A stretch of 64,000 nucleotides of DNA from Hyphomicrobiaceae bacterium (GTDB lineage Bacteria > Pseudomonadota > Alphaproteobacteria > Rhizobiales > Hyphomicrobiaceae): NCBI GenBank assembly GCA_021730785.1, contig JAKFWF010000065.1:1-64000 (forward strand), read 5' to 3'. Made by a program: the position numbers and the translations under genes. The notes below the pieces were generated by a model. The model saw only the letters and a program-made list of their open reading frames with translations. It was not told where the DNA came from and made no database searches. Below are positions 37,802-46,178 of the stretch, in pieces. Position 1 is the first letter of the stretch. Every line of letters starts with the position of its first letter.

Positions 37802-37918
37802 GGGGCCGCCGCCCCATGCCCCGCTCGGAGGGACACCCTCCGAACCTCCCGCTCTTTTTAATCAGACGGGATGACTGAAGGGACCAAGTCCCTTCAGCGG
37901 GGCGCGGGGCTGGCCCCG
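37802..37918. repeat. Cluster of four hairpins including a terminator-like unit
   Basis: In about 117 bases there are four inverted repeats: GGGGC/GCCCC at 37802-37815; TCGGAGGG/CCCTCCGA at 37825-37843 with a run of five T at 37855-37859; CTGAAGGGAC/GTCCCTTCAG at 37875-37897; and CGGGGC/GCCCCG at 37905-37918. The second unit resembles the terminator at 4672-4705. It lies between the DUF3574 gene and the convergent sucD-like gene, so it probably ends transcription from both sides. Confidence 0.65.
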
Positions 37919-37926
37919 CCTTGCGC

Positions 37927-38805
37927 TCACGCCCCCTTGCCCAACCGCTCCTTCAGCACGGGCGGAATGCCGTTCGGCGTCGGGCACACGGTGACGCCGG
38001 CTGCCTCCAGCGCGCGGCGCTTGCCGTCGTAAGTGCCCTTGTCGCCCATGACGATCGCGCCGGCGTGGCCCATCTTTTTGCCCGGCGGCGACGCAGCGCC
38101 AGCGATAAAGGCTGCCACCGGCTTCGTCATGCGCGACGCGTAGATCGCCGCCTCCTCCTCCATGGCGCCGCCGATCTCGCCGACGAGGGCGACCGCGTGT
38201 GTCGACGGGTCGCGATCGAGGGCTTCCAGCGCATCGCGCGTGGTGGTGCCGATGACGGGATCGCCGCCGATGCCGATGAAGGATGAGATGCCGAGGCCGG
38301 CCTGCACGAGATTCAGACACACGAGCGTGCCGAGCGAGCCCGAGCGCGAGACCACACCGATGTTGCCGGGCTTGAATACGCGCGGATTGAATGCCGGCAT
38401 GAAGCCGACGAAACTTTCACCCGTGGTGACGAGGCCGGCGGTGTTGGGTCCAACGACCTTGATGCCACCCTCCCGGGCAGCCGACAGAGCCCACATGGTG
38501 TCGTGGACCGGCACGTGCTCAGTCAGGCAGACGATGTTGCCGATGCCGGCCTTTATGGCGTCGAGCAGCGCATCCTTGACGCCCATGGGCGGAATGAACA
38601 GCACGGCCACATCGATCTTGCCGTCCTTGGCGGCATCGACCGCGGTCGCCCAGACCGGGCGGTCCATGTGCGTTTCGCCAGCCCGCTTCGGGTTCGTGCC
38701 GCCGATGATGCGCGTGCCGTAGCCGGCCATCTTCTCGGCCCAGAACGTGCCTTGCTTGCCGGTGATCCCCATCACGAGGACGCTGTCGCCACCACGAATG
38801 ATCAT
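37927..38805 (-). CDS. Succinyl-CoA synthetase alpha-like CoA ligase subunit
   Basis: A 292-residue subunit with an N-terminal CoA-binding Rossmann fold ([18 protein letters not shown]) and the phosphohistidine loop [10 protein letters not shown] near the C-terminus. It differs from housekeeping SucD in the CoA-loop region, reading [18 protein letters not shown] rather than the usual GVTPGKGG. It is probably a paralogue for another acid such as malate or a branched acid. Overlaps the beta-like gene by 4 bases. Confidence 0.8.
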   Translation of the reverse strand: MIIRGGDSVLVMGITGKQGTFWAEKMAGYGTRIIGGTNPKRAGETHMDRPVWATAVDAAKDGKIDVAVLFIPPMGVKDALLDAIKAGIGNIVCLTEHVPVHDTMWALSAAREGGIKVVGPNTAGLVTTGESFVGFMPAFNPRVFKPGNIGVVSRSGSLGTLVCLNLVQAGLGISSFIGIGGDPVIGTTTRDALEALDRDPSTHAVALVGEIGGAMEEEAAIYASRMTKPVAAFIAGAASPPGKKMGHAGAIVMGDKGTYDGKRRALEAAGVTVCPTPNGIPPVLKERLGKGA

Positions 38806-39938
38806 GCCCCCGCTCCTTTCGCTGCAGCGACCGCTGCCTTCACCGCATCGTCCATCAGGTCATGGGGCTCGATGCCGAGCCGTGCTTTCACCATGGCGAT
38901 CGCCTCGTCTTCGCCGGTGCCGTGGATCGTGAAGACGATCGGGATCTTCGGTTTCAGCTCGAGCCAGGCGGTGATCACGCCCTCGGCCATCACGTCGGTG
39001 CGCGCGAAAGCACCGCAGAAGTTGACGAGCAGCGCCTTCACGTTCGGATTGGCGAGGACGAGTTCCAGCGCGGGCTTCGCCTTGGTGTAGCTCTCGCCGC
39101 CGATCTCGAGGAAGTTGGCAGGCTTGCCGCCGAAGTGGCTGATCGCGTCCATCGTCGTCATGGTCAGCCCGGCACCGTTGGCGAGCACGCCGACATTGCC
39201 GTCCAACTCGATGAACTTGAGAGCCAGCGCCTGCGCCTTGCGCTCCAGCGCCGTCAGCTGTTCCGGCGAGCCGGTGGCGGCGAGTGCTGCCTGGCGCGGG
39301 GTTGCACCGTCGTCGAGCGTCAGCTTGCAGTCGAGCGCGATGAGATCGCCGGCCTTGGTCACCACCAGCGGGTTGATTTCCAGCAGCTCCGCATCGTTGG
39401 CGATGAAGGCCGAGGCGAGCTTTTCGAGCAGCCGCGACAGGGGCGCTGCATGCTCCAGCAGCCCGGAGGCAGCCAGACTGGCCTCGATCTCGCCCTCGCC
39501 CAGCCCCTCGCGGATATCGAAGGGGAGATAGATCAGGCTGTCGGGGCGCTCCTTCACGAGTTCCTCGATGTCCATGCCGCCTTCGGCCGAGAACAGCAGC
39601 AGTGGCCCCTTGCTCGCCGGATCGTTGAGCACGGCTGCATAGAACTCACTGGCAATCTCGACCTGCGGATCAACGAGCACGCTGTCGACTTGGAATCCGC
39701 CGATCTCCATGCCGAGGATCTTGGCCGCGTGCGCGCGCGCTTCCTCCGGCGTTGCGGCGAGCTTGATGCCGCCGGCCTTGCCGCGTTTTCCGGCCGGCAC
39801 CTGGGCTTTCACGACACACCGGCCGATCTTCGTCGCCGCGGCAGCCGCAGCCTCCGGCGTTGTCGCCGAGATGCCGGCTGGCACCGCGATCCCGGCGGCC
39901 CGCAATACCGCCTTGCCGGCGTGTTCGGTAAAATTCAT
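38802..39938 (-). CDS. Succinyl-CoA synthetase beta-like CoA ligase subunit
   Basis: A 378-residue ATP-grasp subunit. It starts MNFTEHAGKAVLRAAGI, diverged from the usual MNIHEYQAK, then shows VVKAQVPAGKRGKAGGIKL (nucleotide site), LEINPLVVTKAGDLIALDCKL and ANGAGLTMTTMDAI. With the alpha-like subunit it should form an acyl-CoA from an acid, ATP and CoA. It starts 6 bases after rimK, so rimK-beta-alpha form one operon. Confidence 0.8.
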   Translation of the reverse strand: MNFTEHAGKAVLRAAGIAVPAGISATTPEAAAAAATKIGRCVVKAQVPAGKRGKAGGIKLAATPEEARAHAAKILGMEIGGFQVDSVLVDPQVEIASEFYAAVLNDPASKGPLLLFSAEGGMDIEELVKERPDSLIYLPFDIREGLGEGEIEASLAASGLLEHAAPLSRLLEKLASAFIANDAELLEINPLVVTKAGDLIALDCKLTLDDGATPRQAALAATGSPEQLTALERKAQALALKFIELDGNVGVLANGAGLTMTTMDAISHFGGKPANFLEIGGESYTKAKPALELVLANPNVKALLVNFCGAFARTDVMAEGVITAWLELKPKIPIVFTIHGTGEDEAIAMVKARLGIEPHDLMDDAVKAAVAAAKGAGA

Positions 39939-39944
39939 CGCACT

Positions 39945-40853
39945 TTATCCCTTCTGCCCTTTGGTCTCGGTCTCGCCGTGCTTGGCATGATGCTCCAGAA
40001 AGCGGATCACCGCATCGGCAACGTCGATGTCGGTTGCCCGCTCGATGCCTTCGAGGCCAGGCGACGAGTTCACCTCCATCACCACCGGCCCACGGCGTGC
40101 CCGCAGCATGTCGACGCCACACACGTTCAGCCCTAGCACTTTGGCGGAGCGCAACGCGGTATCGGTTTCTTCCGGCGTCAGCGCGGTCACCTCGCCCTTG
40201 CCGCCGCGATGCAAGTTCGACCGGAACTCGCCCTTGGTGCCAGTGCGCTTCATGGCCGCGATCACCCGGCCGCCGACCACGAACGCGCGAATGTCGCTGC
40301 CGTCCGCCTCGCGGATGAACTCCTGCACCATGATATTGACGTTGGCGGCGCTGAACGCTTCGACGATCGACTTGGCACTCGCCGGCGTTTCGGCCAGGAT
40401 CACCCCCATGCCCTGGGTGCCCTCCAGCAGCTTGATCACCACCGGCGTGCCACCGACCTCCTTGATGACATCCTCGGCCTTGCGCGGCCCGTGCGCGAAC
40501 GCGGTGACGGGCAACCCGATGCCCTCGCGGGCGAGTAGCTGCAGGGCCCGCAACTTGTCGCGGGAGCGGCCGATCGCCACGCTCTCGTTCAAGGGATAGA
40601 CGCCTTGCATCTCGAACTGACGCAACACGGCCAGCCCGTAATGCGTGATCGAGGCGCCGATGCGCGGGATCACCGCGTCATAGAGCGGCAGGGTCGAGCC
40701 GCCGAACCGCAGCATCGGCCGGTTCGACGTGATGTTCATGTGCACGTGCAGCGTGTTGATCACGTCGATGTCGTGCCCCCGTCGGCGCGCAGCCGCGACC
40801 AGCCTTTGATGGGAATAGAGGCTCGCATTGCGCGCCAGCATGACCAACCGCAT
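39945..40853 (-). CDS. rimK: RimK-type ATP-grasp ligase (ribosomal S6 glutamate ligase family)
   Basis: A 302-residue ATP-grasp ligase. Start [20 protein letters not shown], then [58 protein letters not shown] and the metal-site [15 protein letters not shown] are all RimK-like. Family members add glutamates to ribosomal protein S6 or other C-termini. In pseudomonads RimK links to c-di-GMP signalling. Here it heads an operon with a CoA ligase pair and is divergent from the Pel locus across 187 bases. Confidence 0.88.
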   Translation of the reverse strand: MRLVMLARNASLYSHQRLVAAARRRGHDIDVINTLHVHMNITSNRPMLRFGGSTLPLYDAVIPRIGASITHYGLAVLRQFEMQGVYPLNESVAIGRSRDKLRALQLLAREGIGLPVTAFAHGPRKAEDVIKEVGGTPVVIKLLEGTQGMGVILAETPASAKSIVEAFSAANVNIMVQEFIREADGSDIRAFVVGGRVIAAMKRTGTKGEFRSNLHRGGKGEVTALTPEETDTALRSAKVLGLNVCGVDMLRARRGPVVMEVNSSPGLEGIERATDIDVADAVIRFLEHHAKHGETETKGQKG

Positions 40854-41040
40854 GGCCGTCTCCGTCGGTTCGGGGTTATGTTAGCCCGACAAGCCTTTCG
40901 ACCTAGACCATCCAGGCCGGTCCGCCAAGATCGCCAATGGTTGTTGCAAGACGACCAGGGACAACATCTGGTTCCGCACAAGGTGTTCCGCAAATCCGCG
41001 AGATAGGGCATAGAAGGCGCTCTTTGAGGTTCGACGCGCA
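40854..41040. promoter_or_regulatory. Divergent intergenic region rimK / Pel operon
   Basis: This 187-base gap must contain the rimK promoter and the most upstream promoter of the Pel locus. I could not pick a convincing -35/-10 pair. A GAGG site about 11 bases before ATG 41041 is the likely ribosome-binding site of pelA. Confidence 0.35.
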
Positions 41041-43320
41041 ATGATTGCTCCTGCTGCGATGCTGCGGTTTGTACTGGCGACCCTGGTCTGCCTGGCAGCG
41101 CTCGCATGCCTGCGACCAGCGACCGCGCTCGAAATCGAGTACGCGGGACGCCCGATCAGCCGGGAAATCCTTGCCCTCTACGATGGCCGCCACGAAAAAA
41201 CACCGCAGACGACGCGCATCCACATATTCGCCGAGATGCCGCTCAACTGGCTGGGCTATAAGATCGCCTATCGCGATGTGAACGACCCCTTGCCGCAAGT
41301 CCACGAAATGAGCCGCTATCGCGGCATTTTGACCTGGTTCATCGAGCCCATGGCGGCGGTCGATACCTACCTGCCCTGGCTCGATGCCGTGACGGCGGCA
41401 GGCACGCGCCTCGTTGTGATGTCCGAACTGGTGCCGAATGAGCCACCGAACTCGGTACCCACGATCAAACGCATTTTGACGCGGCTAGGGCTGGGCTGGA
41501 CCAACCAGTTCGTCGCGGTCACTCACCGCGCGAAAGTGGCAACGCTCGACAAGGCGATAATTGGCTTTGAACGTCCACTCGACAAGGCATTACCCGATTT
41601 CCTCGTCTATTCGGTGCTGCCCGGCAAGGCCGATGTGCATCTGTCGGTGACAGCGCAGCTGCGCGATGCCGCGGTCGAGGCCGCCCTCGTCACCACTAAC
41701 GTGGCCGGCGGCTATGCTTCGGATGAATACGCCCTGTCACACGATCCGAACTCGGAGAAGGACCGCTGGACGCTCAATCCGTTCCGGTTCTTCAAGAAGG
41801 CGTTCGGTGACGATCGCTTCCCGGTGCCCGACGTGACGACCTTGTCGGGACGGCGCATGTACTTCAGCCACATCGACGGGGACGGCTGGAACAACGTGTC
41901 CGAGATCGAGAGCTACCGCGATGCCCAGGTCACGTCGGCCGAAGTGATCCGGCGCGAAGTCATCGAACCCTATCCAGATTTGCCCGTGTCGGTCGGCGTC
42001 ATCGCCGGGGACGTAACGCCAGAGATCGGCGGGACGCTGAGCGGGCGTGAGATCGCGCGCAAGCTCTATAGCTTGCCCCAGGTCGAAGTGGCGAGCCACA
42101 CCTACAGCCACCCGTTCAACTGGGAGTACTTCCGCAGCTATTCGCGCGCCAATGAAGAGGACCTGATCGAAAAGGCGGTCAAGCCGTTGGCCTCCATCAC
42201 CGACCGCGTGCGCAGCTTGCTGTTCAAGACTGCAGGCAAGACCCTGGCGGCCGATAAATCGAACAAATACATTGCCGGCTCCGACATCCTGCCGCGCACG
42301 TACCTGAAGGAACCGTTCGATCTGGCGCGGGAGGTGCAAGGCGCGCTGAGTGTGGCGGAAAGCTTGGCGCCCCCCGGCAAGAAGGCCAAGATCTACTTCT
42401 GGAGCGGCAACACGACGCCATTCGAAGCAGCGATCGCGGCCACCCGCACGGCCGGCGTGCGCAACATGAACGGCGGCGATAGCCGTCTCGACAAGGAATA
42501 TCCCTCGATCTACTACGTGCCGCCGATCTCCCGGCCGGTCGGCCAGCAGCGCCAGATTTTCGCCGCCAACAGCAATGAGAACACTTACACCAACGACTGG
42601 CTCGGCCCCTATTTCGGCTTCTTCATGCTCCAGCAGACGCTCGATAACACCGAGCGCCCGCGCCGCCTGAAGCCGTTCAACCTGTATTACCACATGTATT
42701 CGGGCGAAAAGGCTGCAGCCCTGGCAGCCGTCAAGCACTTCGTCGCCGTCGCCCGCCGTGCCGACGTGATCCCGGTCGACGCCTCGCGCTATGCCGGCAT
42801 CGCCGATGATTTCTTCGGCGTCGAGATCGAGCAGGTCGATGCCTCGGCCTGGGCCATCCGCAACCGCGGCACACTCTCGACGGTGCGCTTCGACGAGGCC
42901 GATCTGCTGGAAATCGATGGCGCGCAAAGCCTGGGCGTCTTCGGCGCGAACCGCCACCAGGGCTCGCTCTATGTGTCCTTGGACCCTGCCGTCGGGCGCC
43001 CCATAGTGGCCCTGCGGCCGCGCGGACAGACCGGCCAGCCCCAGCCCGGCGATCCGGTGGCCAGTATGGTCGAGAGCCGCTGGTCGTTCTCCGGGCGCCA
43101 GGACGGTCACTGCGGGTTCCAGATCGATGCGCAGGGCTATGGGCCTGGCGAAATGGTGTGGTCGACACAGGCCGGCCGCGCATTCCGGATCGCCGTGGAA
43201 CAGCGCGGCAAAGTGTTGTCCGAGGAGATCCGCTGGGCCGATGCGAGCGGGCTGATCAAGTTCGTCAGCGAAGCCAGCGCCATCGAGCCGCTCAAGGTGA
43301 GGTTCGAGTGCCATGAATAG
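41041..43320 (+). CDS. pelA: PelA-like polysaccharide deacetylase lacking the N-terminal hydrolase domain
   Basis: A 759-residue periplasmic protein, predicted to de-N-acetylate Pel polysaccharide. Signal peptide to about residue 30, then a segment resembling the central reductase-like region of PelA (REILALYDGRHEK, RYRGILTWFIEPMA), then a CE18-type deacetylase with HIDGDGWNN (His277, Asp279, Asp281) and SHTYSHPFNW (His353, His357, metal-binding H-x3-H), and a C-terminal beta-rich region. P. aeruginosa PelA (948 aa) carries a GH166 hydrolase before these parts; here the signal peptide leads directly into the later domains. It overlaps the next gene by 8 bases. Confidence 0.82.
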   Translation: MIAPAAMLRFVLATLVCLAALACLRPATALEIEYAGRPISREILALYDGRHEKTPQTTRIHIFAEMPLNWLGYKIAYRDVNDPLPQVHEMSRYRGILTWFIEPMAAVDTYLPWLDAVTAAGTRLVVMSELVPNEPPNSVPTIKRILTRLGLGWTNQFVAVTHRAKVATLDKAIIGFERPLDKALPDFLVYSVLPGKADVHLSVTAQLRDAAVEAALVTTNVAGGYASDEYALSHDPNSEKDRWTLNPFRFFKKAFGDDRFPVPDVTTLSGRRMYFSHIDGDGWNNVSEIESYRDAQVTSAEVIRREVIEPYPDLPVSVGVIAGDVTPEIGGTLSGREIARKLYSLPQVEVASHTYSHPFNWEYFRSYSRANEEDLIEKAVKPLASITDRVRSLLFKTAGKTLAADKSNKYIAGSDILPRTYLKEPFDLAREVQGALSVAESLAPPGKKAKIYFWSGNTTPFEAAIAATRTAGVRNMNGGDSRLDKEYPSIYYVPPISRPVGQQRQIFAANSNENTYTNDWLGPYFGFFMLQQTLDNTERPRRLKPFNLYYHMYSGEKAAALAAVKHFVAVARRADVIPVDASRYAGIADDFFGVEIEQVDASAWAIRNRGTLSTVRFDEADLLEIDGAQSLGVFGANRHQGSLYVSLDPAVGRPIVALRPRGQTGQPQPGDPVASMVESRWSFSGRQDGHCGFQIDAQGYGPGEMVWSTQAGRAFRIAVEQRGKVLSEEIRWADASGLIKFVSEASAIEPLKVRFECHE

Positions 43321-44854
43321 GATGGCCAAAATTGGCGAGCTGGCGGCAAGCTTGGCCGCCGTTCACCTGCCAGCGCACCGCATCATCATGGGTGTGCTGT
43401 TCGCATCGGCATTGTTCGTCGGCTATGAATTGCTGCCCGGCCAGGTGCAGCGCGTCGCCATGCTGGAGCGCGACGGCCAGTCGCAGCAGGCGCGCGACGT
43501 GCTCGAACGGAGCTTCGCCGAGGGCGATCGCAGCCAGCGCACGCTGCTTCAACTGCAGGCGCTTTACGAGCAACTGGGCCAACTCGACCGTGCCAAGGAG
43601 ATCCTAGGCCTGCTGCAGGGGCGCTACCCGCGCGACAGCAACATCCTGAAGCGGGCGGCCGGCTTTTATAAGATGACGCAGGACGAGACCGCCTATATCG
43701 CAACCCTGCGCTCGCAGCTCGATCTCAGGTATTCCGAGAATGGGTGTCGAGAACTGCTCGGCCTGTTGCGCCTGCATGCGACCGCTGCACAAGAACTTGC
43801 CGCGCTGCAGCTGTGCCGTCAGCGCGGCTACCGCCGACCCGACGACATGCTCCGCCTCGCCAGCATGCTGGCGGCCGACGGCGACCTCGCGCAATCCTCG
43901 ACGATCCTTCGCGGCATGGACGATTTGCGCCGCCTCAAGCTGGACAAGGATCGTAGTCTGCTGGCCGTTACCCTGCTGGAACTCGATCAACCCCGCGAAG
44001 CCTATCGGCGAGCTTTGCGCTGGCTGCGCGGCGGCCGGGAAACCGGTTTTGCACTCTCGATCATCGATCAGATGGCGACCGCCAACAAGCACGACATCGC
44101 CATCGAACTCGCTCGCGAGATTTCGGTGCCGGGTGATGCCATTTCGCTGGCCGTTGCCGAACTGATGCTCGACCGCGGCGAGCCATTGGCGGCCAAGTCG
44201 TACCTGCGCGGCTGGATCGAAAAGTCGAAACTCGACAACGAAGAGCTGGCCTCCCGGTTCATCGTCGCGTGCCTGGACGCCGAAGACCCGGAAAATGCCA
44301 TGGCGGGCGCGCAGAAGTACGGGCTCGAGAAGCTGTACCAGGTCGATCTGGTGGCCCTTGCCGAGGCACTTGCCGCCACCGGCCGCCAGAAGCAGTTCGA
44401 TCTGGTGCGTGCCGTGATCCGCCCGGAAATCTTCAGGGAGAACCCCTTGCTGGGTGCAGCCCTCGCCCTCCAGCGCGGGGCGCCCGAGACGAGCAAGACC
44501 TTGCTATCGACCGTCGCCGTCGACGAGTTGGACGAGTGGCGCCTGTCGTTGTGGGCGCGGCTGATGAGCCGGACCGGGCGCACGGGGGTTGCCAGCCTCG
44601 CGCTGCAGCGTCTGGGAGTCGAGCCCGGTGCGGCAGAAGCCGTCGCCATCGCGCAAGCGGATGCTCAGGGGCTGCGGGTCGCCGTCGAACCACGGCTGAT
44701 CCGGCGTCCGGCCAGAAAAAGCGCGCGGAGCCGCTTGCGGCGCTTTCCGCAGTCGGCGCAGGTTCGCGCCAGACAAGTGGGCCCCGGCCAAGCGGCCGCT
44801 CCAATTCCAGGAGGCACGGTCACTCCCTATGATTTCGGCCGCAACAACAATTGA
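43313..44854 (+). CDS. PelB-like TPR membrane-anchored protein without a beta-barrel
   Basis: A 513-residue protein with one N-terminal transmembrane segment (IIMGVLFASALFVGYELL) followed by helical tetratricopeptide-like repeats through about residue 440 (LLQLQALYEQLGQLDRAKEIL is one). The last 60 residues are basic and Ala/Pro-rich and end TPYDFGRNNN. P. aeruginosa PelB is about 1190 residues, with 19 TPRs and a C-terminal outer-membrane barrel; the barrel is missing here. Position directly after pelA supports a PelB role in binding PelA or polymer, but it cannot itself form an outer-membrane pore. Confidence 0.7.
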   Translation: MNRMAKIGELAASLAAVHLPAHRIIMGVLFASALFVGYELLPGQVQRVAMLERDGQSQQARDVLERSFAEGDRSQRTLLQLQALYEQLGQLDRAKEILGLLQGRYPRDSNILKRAAGFYKMTQDETAYIATLRSQLDLRYSENGCRELLGLLRLHATAAQELAALQLCRQRGYRRPDDMLRLASMLAADGDLAQSSTILRGMDDLRRLKLDKDRSLLAVTLLELDQPREAYRRALRWLRGGRETGFALSIIDQMATANKHDIAIELAREISVPGDAISLAVAELMLDRGEPLAAKSYLRGWIEKSKLDNEELASRFIVACLDAEDPENAMAGAQKYGLEKLYQVDLVALAEALAATGRQKQFDLVRAVIRPEIFRENPLLGAALALQRGAPETSKTLLSTVAVDELDEWRLSLWARLMSRTGRTGVASLALQRLGVEPGAAEAVAIAQADAQGLRVAVEPRLIRRPARKSARSRLRRFPQSAQVRARQVGPGQAAAPIPGGTVTPYDFGRNNN

Positions 44855-44992
44855 AAGTTTCCTACTCCGCGTTGCCTCCTGCATTGCTAGTCGACCGCCC
44901 GCTCTGGTATCACCCAGCCTGCAGGTACGCGGTGGCAGCAGCCGGCCGATCCAGCTTTTTGCGCCGGGCATCTCGTTGAGGGAGCACGAAAT

Positions 44993-46177
44993 TTGAACGA
45001 CCCGGCACCAACCGCCGCCGTGCCTCATAGGCGGCACCGCACTGCGACGGAGCTACCCGTGCTGCCGCCCTGGACGGCGATCGGCGAAATCGTCGTCATC
45101 TATGCAGCACTACTGACTGCAGACTGGCTGCATCCCGGCCTCGAACTGAGTGATATCCGTCCCCACCCGTTCTGGTTTCCCGTGCTGCTGCTGAGTTTGC
45201 AGTACGGCACGGTGAGCGGGCTGTTGTCGGCCATGATCGCAATCGCTCTGCTGGCCCTCGGCGGTTTTCGTGAACAGACCCCGTCGGAAACCTATTTCGC
45301 CTACCTCCTGACGATCTGGGCCGAACCGATTTTGTGGATCGGCGCCGCGGTGCTGCTGGGCCAGTTCCGGATGCGCCAGATCGGCCTGAAGCGGGACTTG
45401 GTGTTTCGGGTGAACGAACTCGAAAGCCAGCGCGCCGCACTCGCCGACTTCGCGACCAACCTGCGGACCCATTGCACGGCGCTTGAACGGCAGATCGCCG
45501 GGCGCACGGCCACGCCAGCGATCGCTGCCCTGCAGGCGCTCGAACTGGTGCAGGCGCGGGGTGCGGCCCTTGCCGTCGGCACCATGGATGAACCACTCGC
45601 CCAGGTCATGGCGGCGGCAATGCCTGGGACGCGCGCCGCGCTTTACATCGCCGACCAATCCGGGATGCGCCTGGCAGCTGGCATCGGCGCCGGCACCGAC
45701 ACCGGACCGGCACGACAGTCCTGGATCGCCCCGAGCGACCCCTTGTATCTGTCGATCGTCGCGGCTGGCCGGGCCGTGAGTGTGCTGACAGTCGAAGGGG
45801 AGACGGCACTGGGCGGCAAGGGTCTGGCCGCAGTCCCCATTTTCGCTCCCCTCGAAGCGAGTGCCGGCACCTCCCGTCGCGTCGTCGGCATGCTGCAGGT
45901 CGACGAGATGGACCCCACCCACCTTGGGCCCGCCTGTCTGCCTGCCCTGTCGGCGATCGGCCGCGCCTTCGCGCCGGCCCTGCAGATCAAGTTCACCAGC
46001 ACGGGCCAGAAGTCGCCAGAATCGACAGCCGCAGCGCTACTACCCGCGGTCGCGGCAACCATAACGCCGATGCAACGTATGGCACGGCGCTTGCGCTGGT
46101 TTGGTGCAACCACCGGTGAACCGGAAGCAACGCCATCCGAACCGGCAGCGCGCGCGCCATCCAAGGCAACAAGCTGA
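44993..46177 (+). CDS. pelD: PelD-like inner-membrane GAF protein without the GGDEF domain
   Basis: A 394-residue protein starting at TTG 44993, supported by GAGGGAG 8 bases upstream. About four N-terminal helices (IVVIYAALLTADWL; PVLLLSLQYGTVSGLLSAMIAIALL; a third and fourth to residue 125), a coiled segment, and a GAF domain (about 180-325; ALYIADQSGMRLAAG, AAVPIFAPLE, VVGMLQVDEMD). P. aeruginosa PelD (455 aa) continues with a degenerate GGDEF domain whose RxxD I-site binds c-di-GMP. Here about 60 Pro/Ala-rich residues end the protein instead. It should still scaffold PelE, PelF and PelG. Confidence 0.82.
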   Translation: MNDPAPTAAVPHRRHRTATELPVLPPWTAIGEIVVIYAALLTADWLHPGLELSDIRPHPFWFPVLLLSLQYGTVSGLLSAMIAIALLALGGFREQTPSETYFAYLLTIWAEPILWIGAAVLLGQFRMRQIGLKRDLVFRVNELESQRAALADFATNLRTHCTALERQIAGRTATPAIAALQALELVQARGAALAVGTMDEPLAQVMAAAMPGTRAALYIADQSGMRLAAGIGAGTDTGPARQSWIAPSDPLYLSIVAAGRAVSVLTVEGETALGGKGLAAVPIFAPLEASAGTSRRVVGMLQVDEMDPTHLGPACLPALSAIGRAFAPALQIKFTSTGQKSPESTAAALLPAVAATITPMQRMARRLRWFGATTGEPEATPSEPAARAPSKATS

Positions 46178-46178
46178 G

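Noticed and set aside
37927-39938. Calling this pair the housekeeping sucCD operon
   Set aside because: Both N-terminal and CoA-loop motifs differ from standard SucC/SucD, and there are no TCA-cycle neighbours; kept as sucCD-like only.
41737-43329. 530-codon minus-strand frame opposite pelA
   Set aside because: Antisense to a protein with clear signal peptide and deacetylase motifs; no motif of its own.
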